A stretch of 64,000 nucleotides of DNA from Prorocentrum cordatum (taxonomy: Eukaryota > Sar > Dinophyceae > Prorocentrales > Prorocentraceae), in assembly GCA_963575745.1 (NCBI GenBank), contig CAUYUJ010014565.1, positions 16,584-80,583 on the forward strand, given 5' to 3'. Below, piece by piece: positions 1-9,202 of the stretch (positions are counted from its first letter, which is position 1; each line of letters begins with the position of its first letter). The position numbers and the translations under genes were made by a program. The notes beneath the pieces were generated by a model that saw only the letters and a program-made list of their open reading frames with translations, was not told the origin of the DNA and did no database searches.

Positions 1-108
1 CGCATCGGCGACCCGGCGCGACCCGGAGCCCGATCTTCTCGATCTCGTCGCCGCAGGATGCACCAGCGATGCATCGGCGGCGCGGTGCGGTTCTCCGTTT
101 TTCGAGTA
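1..108. repeat. Partial family G repeat at window edge
   Basis: The first ~110 bases carry the GCATCGGC / GATGCATCGG words and the GGAGCCCGAT segment seen in the intact family G elements at 5 kb and 33.7 kb. The left part is cut by the window edge, so orientation and ends cannot be fixed. Confidence 0.45.
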
Positions 109-374
109 GGAGATCGGTGACAACATGGACTTGCCCCAAATTTTACTCGCTCGTCGAATCGACGAACCAATACGTGTAATGTTCGCAGGTCTACGAACGT
201 TCTGCGCATGTGTCGTAGATCCGACGAAGCATTTTAATGTCAGGGTGAAACAGTTTTATTCCCTACCTAGGCTCTGCCTAGAAGGGTTCTTGCTCTCTTG
301 GCTAAAAGGGCCGGGCAGTGGAACCCGCCCCGGGCGGTTCCCCGAGTATCCGCTCCGCGGTTCCCCCGGTTGCG

Positions 375-780
375 TCCCCTTAGCTTAGCGTTGCTTATCT
401 CATCTTAGCTTAGCTTATTTCATCATAGCTTAGTTTAGCTTCATCTTGGCTCAGGTTTATCTTAGCTTAGCTTACCTTCATCTTAGCTTCGCCGAGCTTT
501 AGCGTAGCAGAGCACAGCATAGCACAACATAGCATAGCATAGCGTAGCATAACATAACACATCACATCATATCATAACATAGCCAAGCATAGCATAGCAT
601 AGCGCAGCATAGCATAGCATATCATAGCATAGCGCAGCACAGCACAGCACAGCATAGCATAGCGCAGCATAGCGCAGCATAGCATAGCATAGCATAGCAT
701 AGCATATCATAGCATTACATAGCATATCATAGCATAGCATAGCGCAACAAAGCATGGCATAGCACAGCATAGCATAGAAA
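375..780. repeat. Pentanucleotide satellite (AGCAT)n and TTAGC repeats
   Basis: About 400 bases of degenerate 5-bp repeats. The left part is built on TTAGC, and from about 500 the unit is AGCAT with scattered point changes. Frames through it give only Met-Leu-Cys-Tyr-Ala strings, so it is not coding. Confidence 0.9.
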
Positions 781-1161
781 CTAATTCTGCTTTCCTAGGG
801 GCTCCGACTTCTAGGTAGGAATGTAGTCAATCTCCTGTTCGAGACCTAGTCTACTCCGGCCCCACTTCGGAGGCCTGCACTTGTGCCCGCGAGCATGGCA
901 AGAAGGTGTGAGCAACGTTCGGCAGTAGCAGACGGTCTGTTCGTCCTTTCGCCAGCATGTCACTGTGCAGATGGCCGCGCTCGCTAGCGCTCGCTACTAA
1001 CGTCTGGTCCTCCGCTCTCCTCTTCCACCCCCCCTCGGCCCCTACTGCTCCACCTTTCCCCGTCCTTGCTCTTCGCTCGTCATTGCCTACTCCTTTCTAC
1101 GGTCTCGCGCCGCCGTTTCTGGCCTAGCCAGCTTCGGCGCGACACGCTGGCCATTTCCTGG
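781..1161. other. No recognisable feature
   Basis: Mixed-composition DNA between the AGCAT satellite and element A1. I see no coding signature, inverted repeat or copy elsewhere in the window. Confidence 0.5.
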
Positions 1162-1297
1162 TTAAGTCGGGCTTGTCCCTCTACAGGAGGAATAGTGGAA
1201 AATAGTAAAATATAGTCTGGGGACGATATTCTTATTAATTGTTGATTGTTTGGGGTATGTTGGTTTCTTTCCCTGTAGGAGGACATGCCCGACCTAA
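1162..1297. mobile_element. Family A inverted-repeat element, copy A1
   Basis: A short non-autonomous element with terminal inverted repeats built on TTAWGTCGGGC, followed by a GTCCCTCTACAGGAGG-like block. The AT-rich centre contains the shared phrase around AGTCTGGGGACGAT. Flanks TTCCTGG (left) and TTCCAGG (right) look like a slightly decayed target duplication. The family is assigned from eight copies in the window. It has no coding capacity. Confidence 0.75.
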
Positions 1298-1305
1298 TTC
1301 CAGGT

Positions 1306-1690
1306 CCCCAAGCGTCAACGGCCCGAGCTTACCCCAGTCTCCCGCCCGCTGGGCGGAGCGACAAGCTATATCCGCTTGTACGGCACATAGCGTTTCCCTG
1401 GGGCCGCCGCCGCGACACGCTAACTAAACATTCCCGACAGCTCCTCCCCCTCCCTCGCGATCATTGCCCTGCTCGACATCGGACTGTGCGAATAGAGGGG
1501 ATATCTACGCCATGGTAAGGGATGTGGGGAGGGGTAGGAGGTTAGATATGACGCGAGCGCACCTAGCTTGACTCCTCCCCCTCCCCCCATATACCCCCTC
1601 CTGCTCCTCCTCCTACCCCCCCGTGCGTTCGCTCACCCGCTCGCGCGTGTGAGGAGACCTGGGACCAGAGCAAGCGACGCATCCCACCCC
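1306..1690. other. No recognisable feature
   Basis: Pyrimidine-rich towards the right, running into the CCT tract. Short open frames here have no family resemblance I can recognise. Confidence 0.45.
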
Positions 1691-2110
1691 AGGTCATCCC
1701 CCCCCCTCCTCCTCCCTCCCCCTCCCCTCCCCTCCTCCCCCTCCTCCCTCCCTCCTCCTCCTCCTCCTCCTCCTCCTCCTCCTCCTCCTCCTCCTCCTCC
1801 TCCTCCTCCTCCTCCTCCTCTCCTCCTCCTCCCCTCTGACCTTAAGTCGCTCTACCCTTCCCCTCCCCCCTCTCTCCCTCCTTTCCCCCCTCCTCCCTCT
1901 CTTCCCCTTCCATCCTCCTCCCTTCTTCCCACTGCTCCTCTCTCCTCCCTTCTCCTCTCTCCTCCCTTCCTCCCGCCTCCCCCTCCTCCCCTCCCCCTCC
2001 TCCTCCTCCCCCTCCTCCTCCTCCTCCTCCTCCTCCTCCTCCTCCTGTCCTCCTCGGCACTCCCTCGGGTGCCTCCCGCCTCTCCTGCTCCCCCTCGCCC
2101 TCCCGGGCGG
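1690..2110. repeat. (CCT)n / polypyrimidine tract
   Basis: About 420 bases almost purely C and T on the plus strand, with long perfect CCT runs at 1755-1830 and 2005-2045. Open frames in all three registers give poly-Pro, poly-Leu or poly-Ser, and the opposite strand gives poly-Gly/Arg/Glu. Read as simple sequence, not as protein. A block starting at about 1834, containing CCTCTGACCTTAAGTCGC, recurs from about 3413, so the two tracts share ancestry. Confidence 0.9.
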
Positions 2111-2428
2111 TGGGCGCCCCGCTCCCCCCCCCCCCAAAGGGGCGGGCGGCCGCCAGGCCTCTCCCTTTCGGTCGCGGCCCCGTCCTGTTCACGAGAGGGA
2201 CGGCATCCCAAGCTGGGAAAGAGCGCGTTCTGTGGTCGCTTGGAGGGGGGGGGGGTTGGAACCGTACTCCCCCCCCCCCTGGATGGAGGGGGGGGGGGTT
2301 CGAATCCCCGCTCTCTCCAAGCTAGGGACGTCCAGCCGAAGTCGATGTCGGTGACCCCGTCGCTCCCTCCCCGCGTTCACTCGGACAGCGCAGCGGGCGC
2401 CGGAGGACGAGAGCGGCAGCAGCCAATT
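2110..2428. other. Poly-G/poly-C segment, no gene seen
   Basis: Contains homopolymer G and C runs at 2246-2256, 2269-2278 and 2287-2296, and one chance tRNA T-loop-like word near 2298. No coding signature. Confidence 0.5.
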
Positions 2429-2429
2429 A

Positions 2430-2605
2430 CGGTGGGGGCGTTCGTTAAGGAAGGTGCCCAGGAGGCTTCAGACCCTGGAGGGTTCCTTATCTGATGAGGG
2501 CGGCGGTGATATCCATGGCCAGTTTACGATTGGAATTCTGCCCGCTTCCAGACCCCACATTCCTCATCAATGGTTTCCCTATCCAATGCCATCACCGTAA
2601 CCTTT
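2430..2605. repeat. Repeat V, unoccupied LINE target copy
   Basis: Homologous to 25456-25560 plus 25791-25844. Both copies share GGTGGGGGCGTTCGTT, GGCTTCAGACCCTGGAGG and CTATCCAATGCC-type words. Here the sequence runs unbroken through ATGCCATCACCGTA at 2586-2599, whereas at 25.8 kb the same place is occupied by the LINE. This copy is therefore a paralogous empty site for that insertion. Confidence 0.75.
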
Positions 2606-3060
2606 CAGGTGACCCGCTCCACTCAGGCACCGTGAAACACAGATACCTTTCAGTCAGATGCGATGGTCCCCCCCGTTCTTCGACGAGAACGTTAGGGGCC
2701 ATGGGCTCCATGTTAGGGGCGCCTTCGAGGTTCAAGGGAGGTGTGGGGTTCTCGCATCTTTTTTTACAGTAAGTTCTTGACGGTCTTCGGCATCGGAGTG
2801 CTCTCCAGCAGCTGCGCCTCGCCGAGGGCGTTCCGGGAGTGTCGGCACCGTCCCGAACGGCCGCTTGGGATTCGAGGTATGACCTGAAAACCAGGAGCCA
2901 TCATCAGCGGGGGATAGGCTGAGGGGGGATGCACCGACCCCTAATCGCCCATTCGTCGCCGATAGAGGCCCGATAGCCCACCTGGCCAAGAACTCGTGGA
3001 TTCGCCGGAGGCCTATCTCCGATCTACCCCCGTCGTACCGCCGATTCCAGGTTGACGTAA
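2606..3060. other. No gene seen; small repeat shared with 49.2 kb
   Basis: The segment 2790-2830, with CTCCAGCAGCTGCGCCTCG, recurs near 49248-49266. The rest has no copy that I noticed and no coding signature. Confidence 0.5.
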
Positions 3061-3159
3061 TTACCCCCCCCTGAACTGGTCCCCCACTCTCGTTCCTTCT
3101 CCCTCCCTCCTACTGTCCCCCCGTCGCGCTCGCCGTCGTCGTCCCGCTCTCCTCCCCGG

Positions 3160-3650
3160 TTTACCTCCTCCTCCTCCTCCTCCTCCTCCTCCTCCACCCT
3201 CCTCCTCCTCCTCCTCCTCCTCCTCCTCCTCCTCCTCCTCCTCCCTCCACCCTCCTCCTCCTCCTCCTCCTCCTCCTCCTCCTCCTCCTCCTCTCCTCCT
3301 CCTCCTCCTCCTCCTCCTCCTCTTCCTCCTCCTCCTCCTCCTCCTCCTCCTCCTCCTCCTCCTCCTCCTCCTCCTCCTCCCTCCTCCTCCTCCTCCTCCT
3401 CCTCCCCCTCCCCTCTGACCTTAAGTCGCTCTAGGCCCTTCCCCCTCCCCCCTCCCTCCTTTCCCCCCCTCCTCCCTCTCTTCCCCCTCCATCCCTCCTC
3501 CCTTCTTCCCACTGCTCCTCTCTCCTCCCTTCTCCTTCTCCTCCCTCCCTCCCGCCTCCCCCTCCTCCTCCTCCTCCTCCTCCTCCTCCTCCTCCTCCTC
3601 CTCCTCCTCCTCCTCCTCCTCCTCCTCCTCCTCCTCCTCCTCCTCCTTGT
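3160..3650. repeat. Long (CCT)n tracts
   Basis: Two near-perfect CCT arrays (3160-3405 and 3555-3645) flank a non-perfect polypyrimidine block that is homologous to 1834-1985. The tract ends at a break into mixed GC-rich sequence at 3650. Confidence 0.95.
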
Positions 3651-3952
3651 CATGGGCGCCGTCCTCCCGCTCCGCCCCGCCGGTGCCATCGCTGCTTCAG
3701 GGGCAGTCGGGCGGCCCTCGGCCCGAACTCGGCACGGCCTGCGCTCGAATGCACATGCTCCAAGGCGCTCGTCGCCGTCGGCGCCGTCGTTCGCATTTTT
3801 CCCCAGGCAGTGCTTGCCCTCGGGAGATCTCGCTCAGGTTCCTGAAGGCATCGCGGGAACGCGGGGGGGGCCCAGCGCGGATCCAAGAAATCCGCGCGGA
3901 GCGCCAACGGTGTATGTTTATGGCGTTTTTCTTCTTCCATCATAGCTTGCGC
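3650..3952 (+). mobile_element. Right half of a family C element
   Basis: From about 3860 the sequence matches the right arm of family C elements: GCGCGGATCCAAGAAATCC, GCGCGGAGCGCCAA, then a T-rich end and CATCATAG. The left arm of the hairpin is not present, so this copy is truncated or rearranged. Its right end resembles a 3' splice site, as in the intron copy at 58.9 kb. Confidence 0.6.
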
Positions 3953-4190
3953 CGCATAGCTCACACACATCACATAGCTCACATCACACAGCTTACACAA
4001 CATAGCTCACCCCGTATAGCACAGTGTGCACATCATTTAGCATACACACAACACAGGTGGCACCGCAGAACTCACACCGCGTAGCTTACGTCGCAGAGCT
4101 TGCACAGACTAGCTTACACCACAGATCTTGCACCACCATAGCTCACACCGCATAGCTCATTCCACATAGCCTTCACCTCCACTGTGCAGT
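3953..4190. repeat. Degenerate short satellite, CATAGCTCACAC unit
   Basis: Irregular repeats of about 14-17 bases built on CATAGCTCACAC and CATAGCTTACAC, with many substitutions. The ATAGC core is shared with the satellite at 375-780. Confidence 0.7.
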
Positions 4191-4314
4191 AACTCACTGT
4201 TTTGGGGTCGGCGCTGGCTAACTTTCACAGATGTCGCCGCGCCGCTTGTTCCGACGCGCGGCCCCCCGTCCTGGGGAGGCCGCCGCTGGCACCAGGGCAA
4301 ACGTCGCCTCGAGC

Positions 4315-4430
4315 GCAGGGGGCTTGCCGTGGGCTTGCCGCGGTGCCGGCCTCGTCTGCTTGGGGCGTGGGGCGCAGGGCCTGCTGTGGGTTAGCCGTGG
4401 TGCTGGTGTCGTCCACCTGGACTGATGGGC
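4315..4430. repeat. Two-copy diverged tandem repeat
   Basis: Two similar blocks of ~55 bases, both with the pattern GGCxTGCxGTGGG...GCCGxGGTGCxGG...GTC. Apart from this, 4190-4480 shows nothing recognisable. Confidence 0.4.
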
Positions 4431-4482
4431 CTGTTTTTCACCACCATAAGTTGGAGGGGGGAAGGAGGTCGAGGAGGAGGAA

Positions 4483-4535
4483 GGAGGAGGAGGAGGAGGA
4501 GGAGGAGGAGGAGGAGGAGGAGGAGGAGGAGGACC
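4483..4535. repeat. (GGA)n microsatellite
   Basis: Near-perfect GGA repeats of about 50 bases in GC-rich DNA. 4540-4778 to its right holds no recognisable feature. Confidence 0.9.
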
Positions 4536-4778
4536 CCCTCCCCCTCCTACTCGGGGTGGTGGCGGCGGAAAACAGGCCCACCACGGGCGCGTCGAGGGCA
4601 GGCGGCGCGGCGACAGGTGTACCCACACCCGTGTATGCGTACCACCAGGCGCCCTCCAGCGGGCCTCGCCTTCGGCGGCGCCGACCCGCCCTCGGCGGCG
4701 GGCGGCGGAGGGCCCGCGGAGGCCGGCGGCCAAGCGGAACGGCGGCCGGCCCGCCGGCGGAAGGTGGGCGGAAGGTCT

Positions 4779-5260
4779 CGGGGTCTCCCAGATGGGGTCG
4801 GAGTAGATGTTCTGCACGAGCGAGATGGGCACGGAAAGAATGGGCACGATGCCCAGCAGCGGATTTGGTTCATTTTGAACAGGACTCGCCCTCCGCGCCG
4901 CCGCGGCCTGTGTCCGTTTGAGACAGAAGGCCGCCCGCCCAACAGCGGCCGCTGCCGGTTTGGGACAACATTTGTTGTTGGGCATTGTACGCATTCTTTC
5001 GGTACCTATTTCGGGCGTCCAAATCGGGGTCTCCCAGATGGGGTCGGAGTACGTACATGTGGTCGGAGGATAGCGCCGCATCGCCACTGCATCGCCGATG
5101 CGGTTTGATGTGGAGCCCGATTTGCTTCACGTCGACGTCGCCAATGCATCGCCCACGTCGACGATGCATCGCCAGTGCATCCCCGAGGCATCGCCGATGC
5201 ATCGGCGATGCGGCGCGATCCTCCGACCACATCTACTCCGACCTCATCTAGGAGGCCTCT
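4779..5260. mobile_element. Family G element G2, interrupted by H1
   Basis: Family G is a long inverted-repeat element. Its arms carry CAGATGGGGTCGGAGTA and GGATCGCGCCGCATCGCC, and the right end reads CCATCTAGGAGGCCTCT in intact copies. The centre is a variable set of GCATCGCC words around GGAGCCCGATTTGCTTCACG. Here the left end (4779-4809) is separated from the body (5022-5260) by element H1, and a ~28-base block ending in GGGGTCGGAGTA is present on both sides of H1. Confidence 0.7.
4810..5020. mobile_element. Family H inverted-repeat element, copy H1
   Basis: A palindromic element of ~210 bases. Its ends are built on GGACGCCCGAAATGGG and, further in, AATGCCCAACAGC and GCGGCCGCTGTTGG. The centre holds a CGCCGCGGCCTGTGTCC block beside GAACAGGACTCGC. 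It sits inside family G element G2. It has no coding capacity. Confidence 0.75.
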
Positions 5261-5309
5261 TAGGTCGGCGGAAGACTGCGGATGTACAGATTAGATGTCA
5301 GGTGAGACG

Positions 5310-5465
5310 CAGAGGAGGAACAGGTGTCCGTACTGCTACCCTTCGCCCTTTGCCCTCTGTCATGGCCTTCCGGGAGGCCCACGTCGCCACCGCTGGGATT
5401 CGCCTCGAAAGTCTGGTCAGAACGCTCCCCAGGAGAGGTCCGGGGAGCAGCGGTGTCGGTACCTC
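5310..5465 (+). mobile_element. Family F element, copy F1
   Basis: Matches F2 (40150-40285) and F3 (63256-63410) through CGTACTGCTACCCTTCGCC, GGCCTTCCGGGAGGCC, CACCGCTGGGATTCGCC and GAGAGGTCCGGGGAGCAGC. The ends are GTACTGCT and AGCAGCGGT, a short inverted repeat. Copy F3 lies next to a probable exon. Confidence 0.7.
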
Positions 5466-6069
5466 TTGATTTCCTCGTGGACGTCACCATTTTGGGATGC
5501 AGGGTTCCCAGAGTCGGCCACGCACACCGTTCCTGACAGTCCTCTGTGCCTCGTCTGCTTCGTGTTTTGCACCCTCTGTGTTCTGCTGCTCTGCCGCAGC
5601 TTCTGGACTCGTGAGTCCGCATTGGCGGGTAGACGGATGAGCACCGCAAGTTGAGTCATCGACGTCAACATCAGCAGCATCTTGAAGGAAAACACTGGAC
5701 AGGATGATAGGGGGAGGGGGAGCAGGCGACGCAGTGTGCTCCCCAGCTTTCTTCACGATCCAGCCCGATGCCCATCGCACCCTGGCCCACCGACGCGATG
5801 GTGCCCAGGAGGAAGAGGAGATCGCGGAGCCCATGCGGCAGATCCAGTGCAACCCGCCGAAGAAAGGCGCCCGCCGCCCCCCCCCCCTGCACTCCGTCCC
5901 CCCCTGCCAGCGCGAGCGAGCTGCGCCCGGCCGCGCGGAGCGCCCGGCCGCGCGGAGCGCCTCGCGACGGGGCCGCGGCAGGCATCGGCCTGCTTGGCAG
6001 ACCGCCCGAACCGTGCGCCTGGGCGGCGGGAACCTCCAAGCCGGCGCATCCCAGGCAGCGAGTTCTGGG
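5466..6069. other. Unresolved; open frames on both strands
   Basis: A minus-strand frame stays open for 199 codons (6083-5484), and a plus-strand frame of 140 codons overlaps it. Around 5800-5870 both strands show G/C-rich third positions, so one short exon is possible (plus reading near MRQIQCNPPKK, minus reading near FFGGLHWICRMG). I recognise neither and cannot choose a strand. Confidence 0.25.
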
Positions 6070-6070
6070 G

Positions 6071-6222
6071 TCAGGTCGGGCACGTCCCCCTGTAGAGGCG
6101 GATTTCGGAGGAAAACTAAACGATAGTCGAAACATATTCCCGATGATCAAACACAGTCAACACATCGTCCCCGCTCTGGAAAAAATTGTTGAATTTTCCC
6201 CCCGTTGAGGGACATGCCGAGA
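6071..6222. mobile_element. Diverged family A element, copy A2
   Basis: Keeps the end word GTCGGGCACGTCCCCC on the left and a decayed GGGACATGCCGAGATC on the right, with an AT-rich core that contains the ACACAGTCAACAC region. It is more diverged than A5-A8, so probably an old copy. Confidence 0.55.
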
Positions 6223-6235
6223 TCAGTACATTTTA

Positions 6236-6476
6236 TTATATCTATACATATATATATATATATATACATATATACACAGGACATTACTCGGGCCCCAGGA
6301 CCCTCGCATATCGATCCAGCTCGACGAATGACGCAGAAACATGGGGTCCGGGGCTCAGGGCGTGACTTTCTGCGATGTTTCAATTTTTTGGCTCCGCCCC
6401 CCCCCCCCCCCCTCGAGATCATGACTTATCTATGGATTTATTTATTTGTTATATATATATATATATATAGATGCTC
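6236..6476. repeat. (TA)n stretches and poly-C
   Basis: Alternating TA runs at 6240-6272 and 6448-6470 and a 14-base C run near 6400. The separating sequence shows no other feature. Confidence 0.8.
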
Positions 6477-6624
6477 AGGGCAGGACACGCCGAGATCCGT
6501 ACATCTGCTTATGCGTGGCAGCGCAGCGGAGGCCGGCCGCACGCGCGCGCGCAGGCTGGCGGGCAGGGAGAGACAGCAGGCGCGAAGTGTGCCCGGCAGA
6601 GCAGGAGGGCTGGAGAATCAGGGC

Positions 6625-6850
6625 CTAAGAGACGGGGGGTCAGTGCAAACGGGGGTCAGCCAGAGCGCCAGATCCTGCAGGATCCTGCGAAGGCCCCCTC
6701 TGGCTGACCCGGGTTAGCGAGCCGCTCGTGGCCGCGAGGCGGCCGCGCATATTGGCTGACCCCGGTTTGCGAAGATCTGCGTTGCCGTCTTGCATTGCAG
6801 TTTTTGGTTTCTTGCTGACCCGGGTCCGGATTGACCCAGGTCAGAAGATC
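6625..6850. mobile_element. Family I repeat, copy I1
   Basis: Shares GGTCAGCCAGAGCGCC, ATCCTGCAGGATCCTGC and GACCCGGGT words with copies at 42.05, 51.07 and 51.24 kb. The internal CCTGCAGGATCCTGC words make several short palindromes. Ends were not resolved. It adjoins H2 directly. Confidence 0.65.
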
Positions 6851-6869
6851 CCCGAGAGAAGGGCACGCA

Positions 6870-7078
6870 CGTCGGCACGAACGAAGTGGGTAGGGAAAGA
6901 GTGGGTGCAATGCCCAATAGCGGATCCTGTTCGTTTTGAACAGGACTCGCTGTCCACGCCGCCGCGGCCTGTGTCTATTCGGGACAGACGGCCGCCTGCC
7001 CAACAGCGGCCGCTGTTGGTTTGGGGTAACATTTGTTGTTGGGCATTGCCATCTTTTGCGTACCCACTTCGGGCGTCC
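6870..7078. mobile_element. Family H inverted-repeat element, copy H2
   Basis: Same structure as H1 and H3: AATGCCCAATAGC on the left, GCGGCCGCTGTTGG in the right half, and end GGGCGTCC at 7071-7078. The left terminus is more diverged (CGAACGAAGTGGG). Confidence 0.7.
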
Positions 7079-7086
7079 AAAGCATG

Positions 7087-7431
7087 TTAAGCTGGGCACG
7101 TCCCTCTACAGGAGGAGCATTCAAAAATAGGAAAGAATAGTCGGGGGACGATTTCCCGATTGTTTCTTACAGTCAACGCGCTTAGTAAGGACGCGCGCCT
7201 TCATCTAGGGTGCCCTTGTGTCCTTGCCTCTGAGGCTCGTCCTTGCCATTATCACTGGTCGCCCGCCGCCCTAGAAAACCCGACTTCGGCCTCCGAGGGT
7301 CTTGCGTCCTTCTCACCCGTCCTCAATCTACGTTTTGACTGTAGTATTCTCGAGTCTGGTTCACATTTTTTTTGGTTTTAATAATATTTTTTCGCCCGAG
7401 AGCCGCCTGTAGGAGGACACGCCCGACCCAA
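7087..7431. mobile_element. Family A element A3 containing B1
   Basis: The left end TTAAGCTGGGCACGTCC and right end GGACACGCCCGACCCAA define a family A element. It is about 175 bases longer than other copies because mariner-like element B1 (7170-7341) sits inside it, so B inserted after A. Confidence 0.75.
7170..7341 (+). mobile_element. Family B, Tc1/mariner-like MITE, copy B1
   Basis: A ~172-bp element. Its ends are CAGTCAA and TTGACTG, flanked on both sides by TA, the target duplication typical of Tc1/mariner transposons. The inside carries AGTAAGGACGCGCGCC on the left and GGGTCTTGCGTCCTT on the right. Three other copies (34.6, 53.0 and 57.1 kb) have the same design. No transposase frame is present, so it is non-autonomous. 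Confidence 0.85.
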
Positions 7432-7560
7432 CGCGACCGCGCGGCCGCGGGGGGGACGGAAAAACGGGGGGAGTGGAGGGCGCTCACGGGGCGAGGGGTG
7501 CATCCGCCTGGGAGCGGCCAGGCCCGCCCTTTGGGCCCCCGGAGTGTCGGCGTGCACTTG

Positions 7561-7689
7561 GCATCGCTCGGACGCGTGCATTTTTCCTTCGGCGAGGACC
7601 ATCGAGGAGCATCCTGGATCATGTGGCGAACAAGCCACGCACGAAACCGAAAAACACACAGGGAATGGACGTCCGAGCGATGGCGAGGT
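7561..7689. mobile_element. Family P inverted-repeat element, copy P1
   Basis: The ends CATCGCTCGGACG and, on the opposite strand, CATCGCTCGGACGTCC are inverted. The inside has TTCGGCGAGGACCATCGAGG and ACGAAACCGAAAAACACAC. The second copy lies at 50312-50441. Confidence 0.7.
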
Positions 7690-7799
7690 CCTGGGCCCTG
7701 GAGTGTCGGCGTGCATGCTGCACGGCCAGGCCAGGCGCTCTCCCCGGGTCTCGGAGCCCAGGATGGGCCTGGCCAGGGTCGGCGCATGCGCATCTCGGG

Positions 7800-8010
7800 G
7801 GCGGGAAAGAGGGGGGTGACGACTGGGGGGGGGGTGGATACCATGGCGGGGGCCATGATCGTTCCCCAGATTTCATGGCGCCTCTTCGTGTTTCATTACG
7901 TCCCTGGCCCCCCCGCTGGGCCGCGCACATGCCGCCCGTCATGATTTGCACCCCCCCCTCTTGGACACCCCCCTCTTGGCCGCTTCCGAGCATCGTACAC
8001 GGTGTTCTTT
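7800..8010 (+). mobile_element. Family J element, copy J1
   Basis: Shared with J2 (24355-24560) and J3 (52990-53370). It contains GGGGGCCATGATCGTTCCCC, CAGATTTCATGGCGCC, GGGCCGCGCACATGCCGCC and a C-rich right arm ending near CCCCCTCTTGGCCGC, which pairs loosely with the G-rich left arm. J3 holds a B element at the position that is intact here. Confidence 0.7.
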
Positions 8011-8019
8011 CTTCAGGGT

Positions 8020-8344
8020 GTGGGGTTTCACTGTGATCCGACGTTGCGAAGCGCTTGCAACGTCGCAGAAAAATCACGGTTCGAGCTCTGGACCCCATCT
8101 TTCTCCATCATTTTTCGAGCGGGATCGATCTGTGAATGTCCTGGAGCGTGAAATGGGGCGAAAACGTCTGTTGTGCAAGAAGTTGCAACGCTAGGATCTC
8201 AGGGTACCCATCGGGGCGGGGTTTCGGACGGGGCCAGGACCAGGATACATCCGTTCCAGAGCGTTCCAGGACGCTCTCAGAGCGTTCCGGAACGCTCTGA
8301 GAAGGCCGCAGCGCCCGACATATTCTCCAGAGCCGCCGGATATC
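8020..8344. other. No gene seen; 26-bp perfect palindrome
   Basis: 8276-8301 is a perfect palindrome (CTCAGAGCGTTCC and its complement) inside a set of repeated GAGCGTTCC words at 8256-8300. Nothing else is recognised. Confidence 0.7.
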
Positions 8345-8530
8345 AGAGATTTTGGATTTACCAGTGGAAGCCCATGCCAAGAAACACCCTGCTTGCCTCC
8401 AGGGTGCCCTGGGCTTCTTGGGCTTCGACGGTTTTGCCGTGGAAGGCGTGACCGTCCCACACCAAGAACCAACGGGGACGTCCTGGGGTCTCAGGGTTGG
8501 GCTTCCTGTAGAAGCTTCCCTGTGCACTGG
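8345..8530 (+). mobile_element. Family N repeat, copy N1
   Basis: Matches N2 (40280-40460) and N3 (42978-43150) through GCCAAGAAACACCCTGCTTG, CCAGGGTGCCCTGGGCTTC and GTCTCAGGGTTGGGCTTCCT. The first part forms a hairpin: CCAAGAAACACCC against GGGCTTCTTGG. N2 lies directly upstream of a probable exon. Confidence 0.7.
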
Positions 8531-8584
8531 CCTTCACTGCATCGCCACCCGATTTGATCCTCGTCCTGTCTTCGTCCCAGGGTG

Positions 8585-8785
8585 CGGGACGGGAAAATGA
8601 CCACAGCCACTGCTTCTCGCTTGCGCCGCCTTCCAGCCAGCCGAAAATCAAGCAGTGGTTGTGGTCATTTCCCTGGTGCCAAGCTCAACGAAAATGACCA
8701 CAACCACTGCTTTGTTTCTGCTGGCTGGAAGGCGGCAACAAAAGAACGCAGTGGCTGTGGTCGTTTTCGCGTCCCGTACAGGGCT
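8585..8785. repeat. Two nested hairpins, AATGACCACAxCCACTGC arms
   Basis: Four copies of a ~20-base arm alternate in orientation at 8594-8614, 8660-8682, 8690-8712 and 8748-8768. They make two hairpins in a row. The loop words GCCGCCTTCCAGCCAGC (first) and GCTGGCTGGAAGGCGGC (second) are also complementary, so the whole block is one larger inverted repeat. Confidence 0.85.
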
Positions 8786-8789
8786 ACCG

Positions 8790-9202
8790 AGCGGGACGCC
8801 CGACAGCCCCGAGCCAACTGCGGAGGCGGGGCGGACGCCAGTCGGGGCGCTCCGGCGCAAGAGTGCCCCTCGCCCGGAGGCTCCCACGGTCCGCGGCGCC
8901 CACCGCCCTGCCGGGGCGGGGTTGTGACGGGGCTCCCCATGCCTCCGGGGACCGCGGGGCTCCAGGCCCCCCTCGCTCCCTCCTCCGCCACCTCCTCCCT
9001 CCTCTCCCTCCTCCTCCCTCCTCCGCCTCCCTCCTCCGCCTCCCTCCTCTCCCTCCTCCTCCTCCGCCTCCTCCCTCCTCCTCCTCCTCCTCCTCCTCCT
9101 CCTCCTCCTCCTCCTCCTGCGAAGGCCGCGGCGCGGGTCCCTTTGCCGCCGCGCCCGCGCTTGCGCCCGCTCTGAGCTCCAGGAGCGTCGCGACGACACC
9201 TC
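8790..9202. other. GC-rich flank with CCT tract (8990-9120)
   Basis: GC-rich sequence running into CCT repeats. Long frames here are low-complexity. It lies 3' of the minus-strand reverse transcriptase and may include its 3' flank, but no element end was seen. Confidence 0.45.

Noticed and set aside
567-770. Minus-strand frame rich in Met, Leu, Cys, Tyr and Ala
   Set aside because: It is a direct translation of the AGCAT pentamer satellite.
2285-2320. GGTTCGAATCCCC, like a tRNA T-arm
   Set aside because: No D-arm, anticodon arm or matching acceptor stem upstream; it is embedded in poly-G sequence.
1568-2494. 308-codon proline/leucine-rich frame
   Set aside because: Open only because the CCT tract has no stops. 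It joins unrelated sequence on both sides, and the opposite strand is open too.
3024-3689. 221-codon Arg/Glu/Gly frame on the minus strand
   Set aside because: Simple-sequence read-through of CCT repeats.
5484-6083. 199-codon minus-strand frame
   Set aside because: No recognised domain, third-position bias in only a small part, and a competing plus frame. Left as unresolved DNA and not called a gene.
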